Source of the DNA: Metallyticus violacea
Taxonomy: Eukaryota > Arthropoda > Insecta > Mantodea > Metallyticidae
Direction: 5' to 3'
Length of the DNA: 64,000 nucleotides
Assembly (NCBI GenBank): GCA_030762175.1
Contig: CM060846.1
Coordinates: forward strand, 178,375,041 to 178,439,040
The position numbers and the translations under genes were made by a program. The notes below the pieces were generated by a model. That model saw nothing but the letters and a program-made list of their open reading frames with translations, made no database searches and had not been told where the DNA came from. Positions 1 through 10,606 of this stretch are shown here, piece after piece; the first letter of the stretch is position 1, and every line of letters starts with the position of its first letter.

Positions 1-670
1 GCTTGTGTTATATTCCTGCTTTTATTAAGGCGGACATGTACAGCTTGTTTTATTAATTTTATTTATTATTACACAGGCTTCTGATAGTCGAATGGGTAAT
101 TGAAAGCTTTAAGGAAACTTTTTTAAATTTCAGTTTTTAAAAAAAGTTGAAGTTGTGCATTTCATATACTGCCTGAATACTTCTGTTTTAGGGACTGCAA
201 GCAAATCCATTTCAGCAGTTGTATATCTTTCTAACACTAAACACAAGCATTTTTCACGAAATCGCAGTAAGTTGATCACATTGAACAAAATCCTTGCTTG
301 GAGGCGTTTTTAAGCTTACCTTTATGTCATACAAAACACAGGCACCGTAGTGGAAGTGCAAGTCGATGTGTTTTACTCAAGCCCTCCAACAGGAAGACAA
401 AACAGTATATTGCGCAAACAACACATTAAAATCCACCCATTAGCATGTGACTTATTGGTTGCCAACTATTTGCCTTAATGAGCATGAGCATTGATTTTGA
501 CTGAAATAAATGACTCGCCATCGGCATCAATTGAAGTACAAGATGTTGCCAAATTCTTTAAGAATAAGTGAACCAAGCTATACATGGATGTAGTGGGTAT
601 TAGGAATGTTCACCAACAGTTACAAAACGCACGTGCAACTCACAAATGTATGTCAATGAATGAATAAATA
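1..670. other. AT-rich sequence, nothing recognised
   Basis: I see no coding, RNA or repeat signal here beyond short A and T runs, up to the start of the first SINE-A copy. Confidence 0.5.
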
Positions 671-922
671 GTGTTTTACACCTGTTTTTACTACTGAGGC
701 ACCATAGGTAATGGGCACTGATGGGATGAAATGATACATTGGGAAAGGATTTAATTAAGGAAGGAAACGTTCCAGGCCTAAGTTCAGGGTACCTCCCTGG
801 CATTTGTCATCTACGAGGACAGGAAAAGCTGGAGAAAACCTCAGTCAGGGAGGACGGTCCTGGAGGAATTTGAACCCCAGACCTCCCGCTTAGCCTTAAC
901 GAACTCGGCCACCCTTGGCGTT
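671..922 (-). mobile_element. SINE-A copy 1 (tRNA-derived, diverged)
   Basis: This is a retroposed tRNA-headed SINE read on the minus strand. The tRNA-like head carries an A-box-like GTGGCCGAG and a decayed B box (GGTTCAAATTC). The family body follows: CAGTCAGGGAGG, GGTACCTCC and TTCCAGGCCTAAG, all seen here as the + strand complement, and the 3' end reads toward GCCTCAGTAGTAAAAACAG. Compared with better copies it lacks about nine bases around the anticodon loop (GCGGACTCG). The A run at 924-934 lies on the 5' side and is not its tail. No target-site duplication was found. Family assignment is clear from many matches to the other copies; age is inferred from divergence. Confidence 0.9.
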
Positions 923-1687
923 AAAAAAAAAAAATCAAGATTAAATGATATCAAATTCTAACGGGAAGGTAGTCTAATTCAAAAACGGTTTCATTTACAG
1001 GGAAAGTTATGGCTACAGTTTTCTGGGATAGCAAGAAGACAGGCTAATAAATGCGAAATATAATTAAAAGAAAAATCCCTTATAATGCCTTGAACAAGAA
1101 CGTTAAGTTAATGGTTAACTATATAACATCTATATAAAATGAAATAAAAATAATTTATGTTAGTGAAAATGCTTATATAGTAACACTTACAATTCTAATA
1201 AGGGGTTAATGTTTGCACTCAGATGTGAACAATATTTTTCTTATGACAGCACGCACGCGAAGATGATTTGTAAAGCTCTAATGGAATGCAAGAGTTTCTT
1301 TTTTCTTATTTTCTTATATTTTTTTTTATTATATTTAAAACAACAGAAAAGGTGTAATTGTATCCACCGGATACGATGATTTTGTATCGGATGTATAAAA
1401 ATACACCATCACTGTTCGGGTTACCAGTGCTGTCATAATATAAATGTAAGGTATAAGGAGTAATAATTGAATAAAAATTCATTTAATAGCACTTACAAAG
1501 AAGAGAGGAACAGACTTCAAAATGCACTTAAACACCGTTCAAATGGATCAGTCATCACTCGGTCCGTGTGCATCGAAATCTTGAGGATCTTATAACGACT
1601 TAGTTTTAAAGCTCGGATCACCCGAGACATTCTTGTGGGAGTTGTAACCTGCTTGCTCTCGGTATTTAGCGTGTTTCATTTGTCTTC
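923..1687. other. AT-rich sequence, nothing recognised
   Basis: A-rich and T-rich runs only. A short minus-strand open frame overlapping the end belongs to the foldback arm and has no recognisable domain. Confidence 0.45.
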
Positions 1688-2367
1688 GCCTGCCTGGTAA
1701 AGCCACTGACGTAGCAAAAACCGTCTACTCCGCTTCTGTGGTTATAAATCTTCCAATTGCCATCTTTAGCATAGTTTGTATGTAAACTCCACGAAATGGG
1801 AGAAATGGGATCGAATAGGCTAGAATAGGCGAAATCATGTTGCAAACACATGAAACATTCTAACAGACTGAAATAAGTATAACTAACGAGAAAACAAGGG
1901 AAAAGGGGTAAAATATATGCAGAATTTATTAGGAAATACCTGAGAAAGCTAGAATTGTCAAACATAGCCACAATGTTTTAAGAAACGTGCGAAAAACGCT
2001 ATAATACGTAAAAATATGGAGATTTAGTGAGACAACTGGATAAAATGTCTAAATAAGGCGAATAAAAGGAGAACTTATTTAAAAATAGGGGGAAAAAACT
2101 TAAACAGACAATTATAGGATCAATTTCTTACCGAACAGTGTGAAATAGGCTTAATTAAGCAAAAATAAGCATTAATAATCGAAGAAACGGGCGGAAAATG
2201 CTAAAATAGACAAAGAAAGGAAAAGTGTTAAGTAATTTGCAAGAAATGGTGCAAATAAGGAAATTGATTTTGCAAACAGGTGAAAAAGGTTCAAATAAGA
2301 TGAGAAACGAAGAAACGAGGGGAAAAGAGAGAAATAGAAACATAAGCATAATTTCTTCAAACACAGG
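1688..2367 (+). repeat. Left arm of foldback element
   Basis: Purine-rich arm made of degenerate blocks. The block near 1841 (TTGCAAACACATGAAAC) resembles the one near 2270 (TTGCAAACAGGTGAAAA). The small open frames inside are low complexity and not convincing genes. Confidence 0.8.
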
Positions 2368-2737
2368 AAATAGAAGAAAAATACTGGGGGGGGGGGGAAG
2401 CAATGAAAGACATTGTCTTTAAGTTAATTGCAAAAACGGGGCCAGAATAGGCTCGCACAGCGTCTGCGCGTGGCGGGGGAGGTAAGATTTGTTGAATTAA
2501 AGTTACGCGGGACTGGATTCACAACCCATGTACAATTACGGAAAGGTACAGAACACATCACAAGGTTTCCTCGGAATTTTTTGCAGTTTACTTAAAATGA
2601 CCACTATATTTGCCTATTTTGAATTTAAACCGATTTCTCAGTAATTATGATTATTTTTGCTTAATTAAATAGATTTGATGCTCTTCCTTTTATAAATCCG
2701 CCTGTGTTTGGCTATTATTGTTGTTTTTTCCCTCTCC

Positions 2738-3335
2738 AGTGTTTGAAGAAATTATATTAGTATATTTTATCCCTTTCCCCCCGTTTCCTCAGTTTTTCAT
2801 CTTATTTGAGCCTTTTTCACGTGTCTACGAAATCAATTTCCCTATTTGATCCATTTCTTGCAAATTACTTAAAAAATAATTATTTTCACGCTGATGCTTA
2901 AGAAATTTATCATATCTTTGCCTATTATAAGTTTTTTTCCTGCTTTTAAAGAAATTCTTATTTTACTCGCTTTATTTAGTCATTTTTCCTATTTCCTAAG
3001 TAATTCTCCTTATTTTTACCTATTACAGGTTTTTTCACACGTTTCTTAAGACATTCTGACTATACCCAGTTCTAGTTATTTCAGGTATTTCGTAATAAAT
3101 TCTGTATATATTTTACCCCCTTTCCCTTGTTTTCTCGTTAGTTATCCTCATTTGAGCCTGTTAGACTTTATCGTGTGTTTGCAACATCATTTTGCTTATC
3201 CTAGCTTATTCAATCCCATTTCGTGCACACCACAATTTACATATAAACTATGCTAAAGATGGCAATTGGAAGGTTTGTAACGCCAGAAGCGGCATACACG
3301 GTTTTTACTACATTAGCCGTTTTACCAGGTAGGAG
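2738..3335 (-). repeat. Right arm of foldback element
   Basis: Pyrimidine-rich complement of the left arm, somewhat shorter because of indels. The densest matches are at 3055-3300. Confidence 0.8.
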
Positions 3336-3699
3336 CCGGTATATGTGTTGGCTTATAGTTTACACAATGCACAAAATACCTCTCTGTAGTTGTTCTAATA
3401 GCCCTCTTAACTCCAAAATGACTACTTTACTTCTTTGCCCTATTTTAATGAAGTTACTTTACTCAATGCGAAATTTTGTTACAGTTCTTCCAAGTCTAGA
3501 ACTTTAAATCGTCTTTCAAATGTCATGTGTAATAATTTCCATAAATCTTCTGAATTTGTAGATAGGTTGTGCACTTAATTCTAATCTGGAATTTGAATTG
3601 GAAACGTTATAAAATTTCTCATGCAATGTTATTATCTAGTTAATAATCGTAAAGCTGTTGATAATTTATTTCTCTGTTCTAGTCTACTTAATTTTAGTT
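3336..3699. other. No recognised feature
   Basis: AT-rich spacer between the foldback element and the minus-strand retroelement remnant; nothing else seen. Confidence 0.4.
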
Positions 3700-3822
3700 T
3701 TATTTCGATCTCATAATAATATTTTGTGGATTAAGATTTGCTGATGTATTTTCTTTATTTGAGTGGGCTGCATTATCCTCTTCTCCGTTAATATCAAGCT
3801 GCCGGAAATGGTGTTGACCAGT

Positions 3823-4060
3823 CTTTTTTTTTTTTTTTTTTTTTTTTTTAAGGCCTGTATGAAGTGCCTTGCATTCGCCATTGCCTTCGGCCTTTTCTGT
3901 ATAGAAATTGGCTGGTCGTGGCTTTGGGCATGGGATATTTGCTCTTGCTCCTCTTGCAATATATAGGTCAGCCGCCGAGATTGGTCCTGAGCCGCCCATT
4001 TATCATTTATATAGAACGGAGTCTCTATACAGTTCTCCTGGATATTTTCTTTTGAACGAT
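3823..4060 (-). mobile_element. Poly(A)-tailed retrosequence, unidentified
   Basis: Read on the minus strand, a GC-richer segment (roughly 3850-4010) ends in a long A run (T run on +, about 3824-3850). Two overlapping minus-strand frames stay open through it; one encodes a Gln/Arg-rich peptide and the other a Pro/Ala-rich one, so frame is undecided. A GC-rich body followed directly by an A tail is the mark of a retroposed transcript. It might be the 3' end of the decayed LINE lying just upstream on the same strand, or an independent insertion. No protein family is recognised. Confidence 0.45.
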
Positions 4061-4439
4061 TGTTGTAACTTACTTTTGTTTCCATTTGTTCGTTTACTGT
4101 GTTTGCATACATACACATTTATATTTGTTTTTTGCCTCACTACCATTTTATAGGAGTTGGGGTGGTTACTCTCTTGCGCTCTTTCACATTTCCATAGCAA
4201 TGATCATGAACTCTGTTTATCTTCCTTCTTGAATGAAATGGGTTTATGGGCCTCCATATAATTGTGCATTGAGTTCTGATTTTCTTCCTTATTTATGTTT
4301 GCTTCTATATGCCTATATGCTTATTTAGTTTTCCTCTTCTTTCTATCTTCTTCATTTTCCTTATTTTAAAACCATTTTTATTTTACATTTTATCATCTGC
4401 ATTCTGTTAAATGTATTACAATATTCGTCTTTATTATCC

Positions 4440-5500
4440 GAAATAGTTTGAATTCTCTTCTTCCAATTCACCATCTGATAGTAGTGCGCTGTAATCTACA
4501 CGAATAAGTTTTCTTACAGTTTCATTGTTATCCAAATTGCTAACTTGCTCCATTTCATTTCCTTCCTTCTGGGTTTTCATTCTTATTAACTTTCAGTTTC
4601 CATCTATATAAAAATACTGTAATGCATTTATTTTTTCCCTTGTTATGCGTGTTTCTTTTGTGTTTCCTCCGTCATACTTGGTTTTCTAGTTTATAAACAA
4701 TATTCAATTTAATAATTAATCTTTTCCAGAATATTTAATAAATTTGGCATTCTTTTTTACCTGGGCATTTTTCTTCCTTTTCATGTGAGGTACACAGACT
4801 GCTGCTTGGTCTTTTTTCTCGCATTCATTTCTAGCGTGATCTTCTGCAGATTGGGAGCATGTAGATATTTCCTGTTGGCAACATTTGGCCGCATGTCCCA
4901 AATCTTGACATTTCATGCTCCTAGCGACAACAATATACTTTGTACTGCAATAGATTGGAATCCTACATACAATAATCCTGTTTTCATTAAAATAATTCTC
5001 TATTTTGTAGACACATCTATAACGTGGTGAACTGTTGCTCTGCTTCTAGACCTCGTTTTAAGGTGAAACCTTAGGTTTTCATCAAGTCATTTCTTTGAAA
5101 TTTCCCCTTCAAAATTTTATTTAAAGATCTGAACTTTTAGTTCCTCCTCTTTTGGTCCTATCAAAACATCAATCATGATCATCAGAGTATCGTTTTTGTC
5201 CGATAATTCCTTTTTTATGTCTTTTTCTTTTAATTGTGCATTTTTCTAATATTGTAGTCAGATCTTCAGTTGTATCTGTCCCGAAAATTAAATTTCTTTG
5301 CGTAGTTCTCATATATTTGATCTTGGAATTATCATCTGCTGGTTTTACTGTTTTGTGAACATTACTTGTAATTTTTCACACCTTTTCCTTTGCTTGAAGT
5401 TACAAGCCACGTTTGTTTCTTAGATTGTACTCTTTTCTGAAAGGACTCTTCTTTGACCCTCTGGCGCGTTTGCCTTTGTGACGCGGCTTCTTGCTTGGTG
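4440..5500 (-). pseudogene. LINE ORF1 (gag-like, zinc-knuckle) relic
   Basis: The minus strand encodes pieces of a gag-type nucleic-acid-binding ORF1 of a non-LTR retrotransposon. In order: a basic N-terminal part (5350-5500), a segment with IGPKEEELKVQIF and FEGEISKK (near 5070-5170), then HLKTRSRS, and a zinc-knuckle region at 4800-4916 with KCQDLGHAAKCC followed by CSQSAEDHARNEC. In R1/Jockey/I-type gags these are CCHC knuckles; here the first has lost a leading Cys and the second has Ser in place of a Cys. The parts lie in different frames with stops between them, so the gene is dead. A possible C-terminal tail (LIRVDYSALLSDGELEEE, near 4500) follows. ORF2 was not recognised downstream. 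The protein would bind element RNA. Confidence 0.7.
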
Positions 5501-7586
5501 CTCGAGTTTATGACTGATTGCCGAAGAACTGAATGAGTCTCAGAGAGTGCTCGCTGGCCGCTTGTCGGAACATAAAGGATGAAAGAAGACTGAATGAAGA
5601 ATGTAACTTAGAAATGAATATATAAATGACGACTAAATGTCGAATGACCTGCAGGCTCAAGTGAGGGAATAAACTGCGAACGAACACTAAGTACTGAATA
5701 AGTACTGCATTTTCTTTATTCACTTCTGCTAATTTGAAAGCTAGTGATTTTCTGCTTACAGAGTTTGACATTAGCATAGTTTTAAGTCAAATAAATATCA
5801 CTAATGCATTCTGCTAACCAATAATCATGCAAGGACTCTTAGTAATTTCATGAATTGAGTTTACTTTGTGCGAATTTCTTAAAATGTAAAAAATCTTGTT
5901 CTTCTAATAATACACTTTTCAGTTTTCAATTTTTCTAAAAATACCGCTTTTACACCCATTTTTAAAGTTATGTTCTCGTAATACGTATAAGCCATTTATG
6001 CAAGCTAAACTTGGTGTATTAGTTTTAGTGTTCATTATAGGCACACTATTAAATAACAAATGTTTTATGAGTTGCCGGAGAAATTGTAATTTTAAGAAAA
6101 ATCGCCATCTGTTACAGGAGATAGGAATTGTCTAGCATTCTTTTGGAATCCAGACATAGTGATGGTACTAACGTAATGTTCAGGCTTCTTTTTCCCTTGT
6201 TAAACATTAATAAAATATGAAGTTAATTACAAATTTCTTAGTTTAATAAACCTCTCACTTAAATGCATAAATTAAGGGTTTATATGGGTTTACTAGTTAG
6301 CATTTGACTTTATCAGTATTTGCGTTAGTATTTTATACTAAAAAGAAGGTTAATTATAAATAGTAGAGCAAACCTGGCCAACTTTGACGTTCCAAGCCAA
6401 CCTCAACATGACCTTGATACCTTAGATACTAGGACATGCCTACTAGAACGCTGCCAAAACAACCCGTTGCAAAATTATATTTACTTTTATACTTAAACAT
6501 TTAGTAATAACTTCCGATTTCAAGAAAATAAAACATTAACATTTTAATTTGTTTTAAATTGTCTCATCTCAATTAAAATCAATCTAAGGAAAAATCAACG
6601 TACGACATTAGAGAAAGCACAAACTTTCTTTAAACCATCTTTATAAAACAGATTTTAAAACTGCACATAGAAAATTTATATAAATTTTCATTATAGTGTG
6701 CTTTTCAATTATATTAATGTTAATAGCTTTGCACATATTATAAACAATTTATTTGCTAACTCTATTTAATGCACCATTTCTTTAAAACCACGGGGCCCAG
6801 TGGTCTAAGTTTCCGGTTACTTGTAGGTGGAAAGTATGTTAGCAAATGAAATGTATTAGATCTTTCATTACATTTTATGCATAAACTTAAAAAAAGTATT
6901 TTGTTACAAATATTTGCCAATGTGTTTATAATTACATTTTTTTAAAGAACATGTCAAATAATATTGTATTCCTAAACTACTCAGAATATTTTAATGTACA
7001 TGATGTAACAGGTCATCGAATAGTTCCTCCACACTCGGATGATATGCACCGCACAGGAGAAAGTTGGTTCTCCTACATTTCCGACATTTCTTTCTTTTTT
7101 CGAAACAGGCTATTAGCAGGTAATCCGCCCATCATTTCTAAGGTTTATGCTTTGGAGTGTGTAATGTCTTGGTGGTTAAGAAAACACAGTAAGTAGACGC
7201 TCAGCCAGTGCTGCCTCCCAAATTCCCTTCGCTAGTGAAATATCGGCTACACATATACTGCGGACGACAACTCGGTGACCTTTTAGAAACTAAAAATTTT
7301 AATGTGATTAAGATGAATAGTTTCTGAGTTAAAGTTTAAAACCAAAGATTTCAGAAACTGACCCAAAATTAATTAATTAATTAATTAAATAAAAAATAGA
7401 AAATGAATTTTGGAATACAATTTGCTTTCTGACATGTTTTCTGACCAGTTTTTTCAATACATACCAAGTACCGCTAAAATTCCCATTTTCCTTATAGCGT
7501 TATTCCTTATTATGTTCCCATAATTAATTGCCTCACTGACAAGTGGTTCTACTGTTGATTTGAATGCAAGGAAGAGACCCATTTAC
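5501..7586. other. AT-rich sequence, no supported gene
   Basis: Holds an 81-codon plus-strand open frame at 6951-7196, the cleanest non-repetitive frame in this stretch, but it has no recognised domain and no convincing splice or promoter context. An (ATTA)n run sits at 7369-7388. Otherwise nothing. Confidence 0.4.
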
Positions 7587-7734
7587 ATTTTGGATTTGTC
7601 CATATATTTTTCTTACCCAAAATTCTGTGTTTCTGAGATTTTTATTTGTTTAAAACTATGTATATATCCAGGTTAAGCAAAATATGAAATATACATAGTT
7701 TTAAAGGCGCTATATGGACAAATGTGTCCAAAAT
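7587..7734. repeat. MITE-like hairpin
   Basis: Two nested inverted repeats share one centre. The inner stem TTTAAAACTATGTATAT (7649-7665) is exactly complementary to 7689-7705. The outer stem ATTTTGGATTTGTCCATATA (from 7587) pairs imperfectly with the segment ending near 7734. Size and symmetry fit a small MITE or a stem-loop; no target-site duplication was confirmed. Confidence 0.65.
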
Positions 7735-8099
7735 AAAGAAAACCTAAAATATTATAGAAGTAGCTTTTGCTCTGTGATGCAGTCATTTAAATGCTGTTTT
7801 AAACTTAAAAAAGAAAGAAGAAGAAGAAATCTGAAGGAAAAATTAAAGACTTAATTTGGAAAGAAAAAGAAAAAGAAAAAAGAAAGAAACTACAGTTATG
7901 TTCAGCGAAGCACTATCAATTAAAAAAAAAAAATAATAAAAATGTTGAAATTATTTAAGAGGACATGTTTATGTCCCCAAAAATAGCAGCAAAAGGCTGT
8001 ATCACGAGCCACCTCCAGGATTTCAAAGTGCCCGTTCGAAATTAGTTGCAAAAGCAGAGGATACAAATTCAAGCGCACCTGAGTCAAACTGTCCAAGGC

Positions 8100-8100
<1 letters not shown>
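7735..8100. other. Purine-rich tract
   Basis: A polypurine stretch of AAG, GAAA and AAAG units lies at 7808-7890. No gene is seen. Confidence 0.5.

Positions 8101-8154
<54 letters not shown>
8101..8154 (+). repeat. (ATT)18 microsatellite
   Basis: Uninterrupted ATT repeat. On the minus strand it makes a spurious poly-Ile open frame. Confidence 0.97.
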
Positions 8155-9530
8155 GATTTCAGCAATTCATTTCTTATAGTCCCCAGAAAACAATTTACTT
8201 GTAGATCTGCGCTGTCTTCACGGGAAGTTAGTGATAAAAAGTATTGTACGATAATTTCACCATACTTTATTACAAGTTGTATTTCAGATGTAACAGAACA
8301 TTTCATCTTTCTCGCAGAAAATGAAGCGTAGTAAATGCTATGAATGTGCTAATTTATTTCCTTTATGATGAAACCTCCTATGCTATCAGAGTGTCGATCT
8401 ACTCCGATTGGCAAATTTATACAACCAAGAGGATTCCATCTCACGTCATTTCTGCTTGTAGCGTTAAAGTGATGATACAGCTAATAATGACGATGACGAT
8501 AATGGTGCAATAAGGTCCATTATAGGTCTATTAAACGCATCATTGAATTTTATTCTGAACCACTGGTTGGGTGGGTACACATCAAAGGGAGACACATTAT
8601 GGTTATCATCAACATCATCTTCTGTCTGTCTCTGTCCTACCCACTATTATGATCTGGAGTCTAATTATGGAACTGATTCACAATTATAAAGCCATTTGTA
8701 ATGTGATTAACATACCAATTGCTTTTGAGCGCTCTAACGAATCGCTCGGTATCCAGCTGTTCACCTCGCACCTACTCATTTAGGGGCACTATTACTACTG
8801 TGGCGATACTCGAGTTATGATGCTCACTAGTATTCTTAATAGAGACCACCAAAAGCACAACAAGAAATACAGGATCACTAATTATGGGTTATGTGAATAG
8901 GATCATCAGAAAATTTCACTTCTGCTAATCATACTCCTTTTTCTTCTCCTGTTATTCGTACCCACTACATATTGCCCGCCCTAATATTAAGGGGGAAACT
9001 CACCAAGCAAAGAAACACTAACTAAGACCGCATGCGAATATCCTCTTTAGAAACAATTCGAAGTGAACTGCTCAACCGAAGAAATACCAAAATTCCCTTC
9101 CAGTATCGATCTGAGAATTAAAGTCACTTTAATCATAATGTACAAGTCAGCAATGAAGATATAATGAACTACGGAAACTAACCTTAAAGTGTTATGCAAA
9201 CTGAGTAGGAAATATGTGGGAGGATAAAAGAGGCAGTATGGTGACTTTTCAGAATCCAGAACATGTCTGTTTATGGATTCAGTTTAAACAAAATCCTAGT
9301 AAATTTAAATGTTACTAAAGAAGTTATTTGACTTACTGACCGGCAGAACACGGCTGCATAATGGGAGAAGCCAATCTTAAAGTCATATAAGCATGTGCTG
9401 GTAGCAGCCTGTGGTTAATCTTTGGAAGGTTTTGTCAGTATGTGATGGTGCAGTCGTATTTACTCGACGTTTTCATTATATGTGGATCATTAAATAAAGT
9501 AGACATGTTTTAAACATTTTAATTGTTAAG
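8155..9530. other. No recognised feature
   Basis: Non-repetitive AT-rich sequence with only short open frames on both strands. Confidence 0.4.
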
Positions 9531-9544
9531 ACAAAATAACTCGT

Positions 9545-9870
9545 ACACAAGAAAGCCACACCCCTTAGCTACTTTTCAACAAAGGAGCCAAGTGTCTCAA
9601 GACATTTCTCCCATCGTGTGATGTTTTCAATATACCCTGTTCATAGAACTCCGTCTTTTGAGAGTATAGGCTTCTATCCCTGGCCGAACGCACTTCTTCA
9701 TCGGAATTGAAGCGTTCGCCGCTTAGGAATTCCTTCATTGATGCAAACAGATGAAAGTTTGAGAGTGCAAGGTTCGGGCTGTATGGTACTGGAGCACCTC
9801 TAAGCCAAATTTCACGATTTTAATTCGGACCGAAGCCTCAGCATTTTCCTGCGTATTTTTCTCGGGATTT
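9545..9870 (-). pseudogene. mariner transposase C-terminal relic
   Basis: The minus strand encodes the C-terminal part of a mariner (DD34D) transposase across at least two frames. FGLEVLQYH (near 9790-9820) corresponds to the family's FGWEVL-HPPYS. After a frame change come SPNLALSNFHLF (family SPDLAPSD-HLF), MKEFLSGERFNSDEEV and TEFYEQGI, then a tail matching the W-K-C region before a stop near 9550. The third catalytic Asp in the PSD-HLF motif reads Asn, and the HDNARPH region reads QENAEAS, so catalysis is lost. The N-terminal half was not recognised upstream and may be deleted or too diverged. Identification rests on motif order and spacing. Confidence 0.85.
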
Positions 9871-10157
9871 GTTCCTTCGCCCACAAAAATGAACTGCATT
9901 TCTTTGCTCTTGACAAGTTGACGACAAAAACATAAGCGCCATCTTTGTGAGTATTCTAGCTTCTGTAGCAAGAGCTATTACTTGATGGAACATATGACGT
10001 CTCTAGCCCGAACTTAAAACTATATGTCTGCAAAAGGTCACTGTTAAAGCTCTAACATCATCGCAAGAAACAATTATTTGCGTTAGTTAATAGTTCACCC
10101 ACGTAAATTGTGTGTTAATTCTTCTTAGTTAGTTATAGCTCTACATAAACATAGCCC

Positions 10158-10606
10158 CGAAGAACGGGGTTTTAAGTACAATACATATGTGAAAACGGAT
10201 TCTTACAGAGAAATTGTAAGGCTGTTCGCAATAAAACATCCTGGCAATTAACACTGTACCCGAAGGTAGAGAAACTGTTCGTCAATTTGTTAAAATGTTA
10301 CGAGGGACAGGATCTCTCAATGACAAGAAATGTATTCGGATCGGCCGTGTTCTTACAAAAGAACAATTATTATTTCATATGCAGATGCCGGCAATGTATT
10401 TCCGCTGAGGGGCATAATTTTCAACTTCCCTTAAAACACGGGTTAGTGTTATTATCAGTTTCAAATATATTATCATTTTATGTTTAAGTAAAAATACCTG
10501 TATCTGCTAAAATAAAAATACTAGCTTAATGTTCGGTGACTGCACTTCCAAAGTAAGCAGCCACTCTGAGTAAGCGGCCCCTAACTCAAATAATCTCGCT
10601 ATACTT
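10158..10606 (+). mobile_element. Repeat family D copy 1, with transposase HTH remnant
   Basis: Dispersed repeat present three times on the same strand. Its 5' part encodes MDSYREIVRLF, then after a stop RETVRQFVKMLRGTGSLND and RIGRVLTKEQL, which resembles the N-terminal helix-turn-helix of Tc1/mariner-related transposases (a paired-like, 'RETGS...GRPRVLT' pattern). The 3' half is non-coding AT-rich sequence ending in a conserved segment (AAGTAAGCAGCCACTCTGAG). This looks like an internally deleted, non-autonomous transposon rather than a gene. Terminal inverted repeats were not resolved. Confidence 0.75.

Larger units (their letters stand above)
1688..3335. repeat. Long inverted repeat, foldback-like element
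   Basis: The left arm (about 1688-2367) is the reverse complement, with substitutions and indels, of the right arm (about 2738-3335). The outer ends match as GCCTGCCTGGTAAA versus TTTACCAGGTAGG. The middle parts match as CCAATTGCCATCTTTAGCAT versus ATGCTAAAGATGGCAATTGG, an exact 20-mer. The inner ends match as TTTCTTCAAACAC versus GTGTTTGAAGAAA. The spacer of about 370 bp holds a G12 run at 2386-2397. Within each arm, related blocks recur about 430 bp apart (GAAAACAAGGGAAAAGG and GAAACGAGGGGAAAAG), so the arm itself seems built from degenerate tandem copies, a known trait of foldback transposons. No transposase is present. It could instead be a head-to-head pair of one repeat. Confidence 0.85.

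Noticed and set aside
2155..2422. Overlapping Phe/Pro-rich and Lys/Arg-rich frames with similar peptides in both foldback arms
   Set aside because: Similarity follows from the arms being complementary; composition is low complexity and frames are not conserved end to end.
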